Below, piece after piece: positions 59,843 to 64,000 of a stretch of DNA of 64,000 nucleotides. The stretch is from Acidicapsa acidisoli. Lineage in GTDB: Bacteria > Acidobacteriota > Terriglobia > Terriglobales > Acidobacteriaceae. The notes under the pieces were generated by a model, which worked only from the letters and a program-made list of their open reading frames with translations, made no database searches and was not told where the DNA came from. Every line of letters begins with the position of its first letter. Within the stretch, counting starts at the first letter, position 1. Location: assembly GCF_025685625.1 (NCBI RefSeq), contig NZ_JAGSYI010000006.1, positions 186,001 to 250,000 of the forward strand, in the 5' to 3' direction. The position numbers and the translations under genes were made by a program.

Positions 59843-61015
59843 CTAGCGGAAGAATTCTTTCAGCGCCTCTACGCACGCCTCGATCTCTGGAATGGAAATG
59901 GCATAGCCAAAACGCAGATGCCCCTCCCCTTGCGCGCCGAAGACGGAGCCGGGAATCGTCGCAATATGTGCCTTCTCGAGAAGAATCTCTGCGGCAGTTC
60001 GGCTGTTCCGGTGAATTTTTTCGGTATTTGGAAAGGCATAGAAAGCGCCTGCCGGAGGGTCGCACGCGAGGCCGACCGAGTTGAGGCCGTCGACGAGCAG
60101 GTCGCGGCGCTTGCGATACTCTTCCAGGCGGAAATCGATCTCAGACGTGGGAGTCTTGAGCGCCTGAAGCATGGCGTATTGGACTGGGGTGGTGACGCCG
60201 TTGGTGGAGTAGAGAACAATCTTCCGGAGTGCAGTCATGAATGGCTCTGGAGCGCATGCGTAGCCGCCACGCCAGCCGGTCATCGCGTAGGTCTTGGAGA
60301 AGGTGAAGCAGGTGATGGTTCGCTCGGCCATGCCGGGGAGCGAAGCGATGGAGAAATGAGAGCCGTCGTAGACCAGGTCTTCATATGCCTCGTCGGCGAC
60401 GACAATCAGGTCACGTTTGATCGCAAATGCAGCAACTTCCTCCGCCTCGGCGCGGGTGAAGACGACGCCGCTGGGGTTTTGCGGGGTGTTGTAGTAGATG
60501 CAGCGGGTGTTCTCCGTGGAGAACTGAGCGAGAGTGCTGCTGATGCCGTTGCGTCGAGCGGTACTGGTGGGAACGAGCAGCGGACGTGCCTGGGCTCCCC
60601 GGACCAGATCAGCGATCGGAGTCCAATACGGGGAAAACACCAGGGCATCGTCGCCGGGATCGAGGACGCTCTGGAAAGCTCCATACAATGCCTGCGAGCC
60701 GCCGACAGTGGCGATGACCTGATCGGGCGTGGATGGGATGTTGTTCTTCGTCGTGAGCTTGGCGGCCAGGGCTTCACGCAGGGGTGCGATTCCCGAGGAC
60801 GCCGCGTAGTGAGTCTGGTTGTCCACAAGAGCCTGAATCGCTGCGTATTTGATCGGTTCGGGAGTCTCGAAGTAAGGCTCGCCGCCGTGTAACATGTGTA
60901 CTCTTTGGCCAGCTGCGCGGAGGGCCATGATCTTATTTCGAATCTGCACGATGTCAGAGAAACCAACCTCGTCGAGGCGCTTGGCAATGCGCAGCCCACT
61001 TGCCTTGGTGGCCAT
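59843..61015 (-). CDS. Class I/II pyridoxal-phosphate aminotransferase
   Basis: 390 aa, cytoplasmic. Start at ATG 61015 (GGGGGA about 10 nt upstream); an ATG at 61120 would add a hydrophobic non-family leader. PLP-Lys is in FTFSKTYAMTGWRGGYA; YNTPQNPSGVVFTRAEAEEV and VVADEAYEDLVYDG contain the conserved Asn, Asp and Tyr. LRFGYAISIPEIEACVEAL carries the Arg of the carboxylate site. The pattern is of the aspartate/aromatic aminotransferase group Ib; exact substrates not assignable. Confidence 0.92.
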   Translation of the reverse strand: MATKASGLRIAKRLDEVGFSDIVQIRNKIMALRAAGQRVHMLHGGEPYFETPEPIKYAAIQALVDNQTHYAASSGIAPLREALAAKLTTKNNIPSTPDQVIATVGGSQALYGAFQSVLDPGDDALVFSPYWTPIADLVRGAQARPLLVPTSTARRNGISSTLAQFSTENTRCIYYNTPQNPSGVVFTRAEAEEVAAFAIKRDLIVVADEAYEDLVYDGSHFSIASLPGMAERTITCFTFSKTYAMTGWRGGYACAPEPFMTALRKIVLYSTNGVTTPVQYAMLQALKTPTSEIDFRLEEYRKRRDLLVDGLNSVGLACDPPAGAFYAFPNTEKIHRNSRTAAEILLEKAHIATIPGSVFGAQGEGHLRFGYAISIPEIEACVEALKEFFR

Positions 61016-61303
61016 GATCTGAATTCCCCCGGATGAGATATACCTTCCAGCATAGCGGATTGTGGGAACGAGAATCGGAAAAACACAAATCGGGACTGGT
61101 ACCTGGAAGATATGCATCATCGGAACAATGCGATGCTATTCGTCTCGCAAGCGCTGATGGTTTCCTCTTGTGTGTCGATAAGCGAGATGCAACGCTTGGC
61201 TTGGGCCAGGGGGAATTCCAGCGATAGCTGCTTCGAGGGCGGAAACTTTGACCCGAGAAAGAGGAAGCAAGTCAGCGCAAAGAGTTATTTCAAAGGAGCT
61301 AAC

Positions 61304-62662
61304 ATGCTGAATACTATCTTCCGGCGCGAAAACGGCGCTGCCGTCAACGGAAGCGTCGTAACACAATCCAGCGAAGAGAGTGGCCTCATCAAGGCTATGA
61401 ACAGGTCGCTCGCGATGATTCAGTTCGACCTGAACGGCATCGTAGCCGATGCGAACGAAAACTTCCTGGGAACGATGGGATACTCGCTGGACGAAATTCA
61501 GGGAAGGCACCACAGGATTTTCGTCGAACCGTTCTACGCGCAAAGCGCAAAATACGAAGAGTTCTGGGCAAAGCTTCGGCGCGGCGAATTTGATTCGGCC
61601 GTATACAAGCGGATCGGCAAGGGGGGCAAAGATGTCTGGATTCAGGCCAGTTACAACCCCGTGTTTGGTGTAGACGGGAAGGTGTCCGGCGTGGTGAAAT
61701 TCGCCACCGATGTCACACAGCAGACTATGCGGAACGCGGATTTTGAGGGGCAGCTCTCGGCCCTCCATAGGGTACAGGGAGTCATCGAATTTGACTTGGA
61801 CGGGACAATTCAGACGGCAAATCAGTTGTTCCTGGATCTGACCGGGTACGCGCTCCCGGAAGTACAGGGCAAACACCACAGTATGTTTGTGGAGACAAAT
61901 GAAGCAAACAGCGAGGGGTATCGGGAGTTCTGGCGCAATCTGCGCGCTGGCAGAGCCGACTCGCGAGCATTTAAGCGCATCGGCAAGGGCGGTAAGAAAA
62001 TCTGGCTGCAGGCCAGCTACATTCCGATTCTCGATCCGGACGGCAAGCCGATAAAGGTCGTAAAGTTTGCCACGGATCTTACGGAAATCATGAACCAGGT
62101 TGAGTCCACGCAACTGACTGCGGAAAGCGTGGCCACGGCTACCGAAGAAATGTCCTGCTCGATTGCGGAAATCGGCCGCAACATGGAAATGTCCCGTGCG
62201 GCTGCAGACAATATTCTGGCGACATCAACGACATCAGGGACCGAAGCTGCGAGTCTCATGACGTCGATGACTTCCATGGAAAAGGTCGTAAGTCTCATTC
62301 GGGACATTGCCGAGCGGGTCAATATACTGGCGCTCAATGCGACCATTGAAGCAGCGCGTGCTGGCGACGCCGGAAGGGGATTTGCTGTTGTGGCGACGGA
62401 AGTCAAGAATTTGTCCAACCAGACTGCAAAGGCCACAGATCAGATTGCGCGAGAGATCGGATCGGTCCAGCTGATCTCAGGCAAAGTGGCATCGAGCATC
62501 CAGCAGACTGTTGCAGGAGTGGGTCAGGTCAATCAATATGTAACCAGCGTGGCGACTGCCATCGAACAACAGTCCGCGGTGACCAAGGATATTTCCGAAC
62601 ACTCCACGCGAATGGTGAAATCGGTTGTTCACATGATTGAGCGAATGCAAAGGAAGGGTTAA
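61304..62662 (+). CDS. Soluble methyl-accepting chemotaxis-type protein with two PAS domains (BdlA-like)
   Basis: 452 aa and no membrane helix. Two PAS domains with PAC ends (about 30-145 and 150-270: [38 protein letters not shown]) are followed by an MCP signalling domain with the CheW/CheA-binding hairpin tip ([40 protein letters not shown]). The arrangement is that of BdlA or Aer2-like cytosolic receptors sensing redox or metabolic state. AAAGGAG lies 5 nt before the ATG at 61304; an earlier in-frame start adds 64 unrelated residues. No cheA, cheW or flagellar genes are in the window. Confidence 0.9.
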   Translation: MLNTIFRRENGAAVNGSVVTQSSEESGLIKAMNRSLAMIQFDLNGIVADANENFLGTMGYSLDEIQGRHHRIFVEPFYAQSAKYEEFWAKLRRGEFDSAVYKRIGKGGKDVWIQASYNPVFGVDGKVSGVVKFATDVTQQTMRNADFEGQLSALHRVQGVIEFDLDGTIQTANQLFLDLTGYALPEVQGKHHSMFVETNEANSEGYREFWRNLRAGRADSRAFKRIGKGGKKIWLQASYIPILDPDGKPIKVVKFATDLTEIMNQVESTQLTAESVATATEEMSCSIAEIGRNMEMSRAAADNILATSTTSGTEAASLMTSMTSMEKVVSLIRDIAERVNILALNATIEAARAGDAGRGFAVVATEVKNLSNQTAKATDQIAREIGSVQLISGKVASSIQQTVAGVGQVNQYVTSVATAIEQQSAVTKDISEHSTRMVKSVVHMIERMQRKG

Positions 62663-62704
62663 CGGCAGTTCACCTGCCGCAAAGCCCTTCCATTCGGATT
62701 CTTT
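62643..62704. terminator. Compound hairpin between MCP gene and hisA
   Basis: Nested inverted repeats: GAATG/CATTC, GGAAGGG (62652-62658)/CCCTTCC (62685-62691) and CGGCAG (62663-62668)/CTGCCG (62674-62679). It overlaps the stop of the MCP gene (62662) and is followed by GGATTCTTT. It probably stops both converging transcripts. Confidence 0.6.
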
Positions 62705-63389
62705 AGACCGCCAGCAGGTTCGTGTAGACAGCCATTCCGGCTACGGCATCGACCTGCATCGCGGCAAGCGCATCAATCTCCTCCTGCGCGCGAATGCCAC
62801 CGGCCACGATGAGTTGGCGTTGGGTCAGGGCGCGCAGGCGTGCGGCAATTTCGACAGGAAAGCCCTGCATGAGACCTTCACCATCGATGTGCGTGTACAG
62901 AAAAGCCGCAGCATATGGTTCGAGAGCGGGGATGGCATCTTCGGGAGTAAGCGCAACCTGAGCCTTCCAGCCTTTGATGGCAATCTTGCCGCCTCGCGAG
63001 TCGATTCCAGCAACGATGCACTCCGGACCGACCGCTGCCGCAAGTTCGCTGGCGAACGCGGTGTTTACGCTGCCAGTTCCATGCTCTTCTTTGAAAAGCG
63101 ATGAACCAACAATAACCCGCTGCGCTCCGGCTGCGAGCACCGCCTGAGCGCGCTCGACCGTGCTGATACCACCGCCAACCTGGCATGGGAGACGCTTTGC
63201 AATCTGTGCAACGAGAGCTGCGTTGTCGCCCTGGCGCATGGCCGCGTCGAGGTCGATGAGCTGAACGAGCGGGTACTTGGAAAAGCGTTCGATCCAGTAC
63301 TCAAAGTCGTCGAATGCCAGGCGCAACTTTTCGCCCTGGACAAGCTGCACAATGCGGCCGCCGAGCAGATCGATAGATGGAATCAGCAT
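62703..63389 (-). CDS. hisA: Phosphoribosylformimino-5-aminoimidazole carboxamide ribotide isomerase
   Basis: 228 aa TIM barrel. [20 protein letters not shown] with the catalytic Asp, [29 protein letters not shown], and the second Asp in [13 protein letters not shown] (HisA-specific: HID.EG). It catalyses the fourth step of histidine synthesis (ProFAR isomerisation). Its start overlaps the hisF end by 7 bp (63383-63389), so translation is coupled. The protein is shorter than the usual 240-245 aa but has all main motifs. Confidence 0.95.
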   Translation of the reverse strand: MLIPSIDLLGGRIVQLVQGEKLRLAFDDFEYWIERFSKYPLVQLIDLDAAMRQGDNAALVAQIAKRLPCQVGGGISTVERAQAVLAAGAQRVIVGSSLFKEEHGTGSVNTAFASELAAAVGPECIVAGIDSRGGKIAIKGWKAQVALTPEDAIPALEPYAAAFLYTHIDGEGLMQGFPVEIAARLRALTQRQLIVAGGIRAQEEIDALAAMQVDAVAGMAVYTNLLAV

Positions 63390-64000
63390 GGAAGCCTCAC
63401 AGGAATGCCAAGTTGAGCCAGCTTTTGCTTAAGCGAGCGAGCACTGGAAACGCCGAAGTGAAAGATGCTCGCAGCAAGCGCCGCATCGGCCTTGCCCGCG
63501 CCAAAAACGTCGGCAAAGTGACCGACAGTTCCAGCACCTCCTGAAGCGATGACGGGAATTCGAACAGCCGAACTGACCGCGGCGGTGAGCTCGCAATCAA
63601 AACCTGCGCGAGTGCCGTCGGAGTCCATCGAGGTGAGGAGGATTTCGCCCGCGCCTCGCGACTCGGCTTCGCGAGCCCACTCGACGGCAGTACGGGCGGC
63701 ATCTTTGCGACCCCCATGGGTGAACACACGAGCGTTGCGGACCGGATCGGAAGCGTTAACGTCACGACGAGCATCAATGGCTACGATGACCGCCTGCGCT
63801 CCGAAACTGGCGCCGATCTGCCCGATGAGATCAGGATCCGCAAGCGCGGCGGAGTTGATACTGACCTTGTCCGCCCCAGCTTCGAAGACCGCTTCCGCAT
63901 CAGCCGCCGTGCGGATTCCGCCGCCGACCGTAAACGGGACAAAAAGAGACTGCGCTGTGCGGCGAACGGTATCAAGCAACGTGGCGCGCCCCTCATGCGT
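63383..64000 (-). CDS. hisF: Imidazole glycerol phosphate synthase cyclase subunit, 5' end outside window
   Basis: 205 C-terminal residues are visible; the frame is open to the edge with [21 protein letters not shown] at its start, matching HisF from about residue 50 onward. Further motifs: [32 protein letters not shown] in outline, VIVAIDAR with the second catalytic Asp, [24 protein letters not shown] and [19 protein letters not shown]. The first catalytic Asp (usually residue 11) is outside. HisF makes IGP and AICAR from PRFAR and the ammonia from HisH. It overlaps hisA by 7 bp. Confidence 0.95.
   Translation of the reverse strand, partial: THEGRATLLDTVRRTAQSLFVPFTVGGGIRTAADAEAVFEAGADKVSINSAALADPDLIGQIGASFGAQAVIVAIDARRDVNASDPVRNARVFTHGGRKDAARTAVEWAREAESRGAGEILLTSMDSDGTRAGFDCELTAAVSSAVRIPVIASGGAGTVGHFADVFGAGKADAALAASIFHFGVSSARSLKQKLAQLGIPVRLPC

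Overview
The window looks like a chromosomal segment of a soil acidobacterium (Acidobacteriota, probably class Terriglobia). The reasons are an Oar-type TonB receptor with an N-terminal carboxypeptidase-regulatory-like domain and a C-terminal aromatic end, paired with a TPR lipoprotein-like partner and CRTAC1 (FG-GAP plus ASPIC/UnbV) proteins, a PD40/TolB secreted protein, many secreted glycoside hydrolases, and acidobacterial hypothetical families. The genus is not determined. No rRNA, tRNA, CRISPR, insertion sequence or integrase was seen.

Layout. (1) 1-9.6 kb: a leftward operon, Oar-type receptor > TPR protein > GH31 alpha-glycosidase > CRTAC1 protein (cut by the window edge), with a divergent membrane regulator-like gene at 9642. 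(2) 11.2-24.5 kb: an NTF2-like protein, a small protein, a cysteine-type NAD-linked-style formate dehydrogenase alpha subunit, its DUF1641 partner, a short-Q-loop bd oxidase (CydAB) and, tightly packed behind it, a TolC / YtcA-like / HlyD / FUSC efflux set, then a convergent LysR regulator. (3) 25.0-31.1 kb: a secreted protein, FdhD and a nitrilase, an RNA polymerase omega-like small protein in tandem with a degenerate sigma-factor-like protein, and three FixJ/NarL-type receiver genes without a kinase. (4) 31.3-42.2 kb: a xylan or glucuronoxylan set: Gfo/Idh oxidoreductase plus cupin, ROK repressor, TolB-like protein, GH8 exo-oligoxylanase, GH115 alpha-glucuronidase, then an enol-lactonase-like hydrolase and a double CDGSH protein. 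(5) 42.5-47.0 kb: a two-component system with a periplasmic propeller kinase and LuxR-type regulator. (6) 47.1-56.4 kb: a second CRTAC1 protein, an OPA-like MFS transporter with a PhnZ-like HD oxygenase, a TPP riboswitch in front of a TonB receptor, an S10 carboxypeptidase and a YncE-like propeller. (7) 56.4-64 kb: a hydroxyacid dehydrogenase, an outer-membrane-type hypothetical, a short FUSC protein, an aminotransferase, a BdlA-like soluble MCP and hisA/hisF (hisF is cut).

The most interesting part is 11-31 kb. Two different short DNA elements recur there in front of scattered genes. One (TAAGAATTTGT, TTGGACGC, GTTT and GAGACTTG blocks at identical spacing) lies before the formate dehydrogenase and before the secreted protein at 25063. 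The other (TATACnAAnnCATAAT) lies before the NTF2-like gene, the omega-like gene and the lone receiver gene. This points to a regulon run by the local FixJ-type regulators and/or the sigma-like and omega-like proteins. Its metabolic content (nitrilase, formate dehydrogenase with FdhD, and a CIO-type bd oxidase) could form a route from a nitrile or cyanide through formate to a cyanide-tolerant oxidase. That functional reading is inference; the gene families and DNA elements are visible in the sequence.
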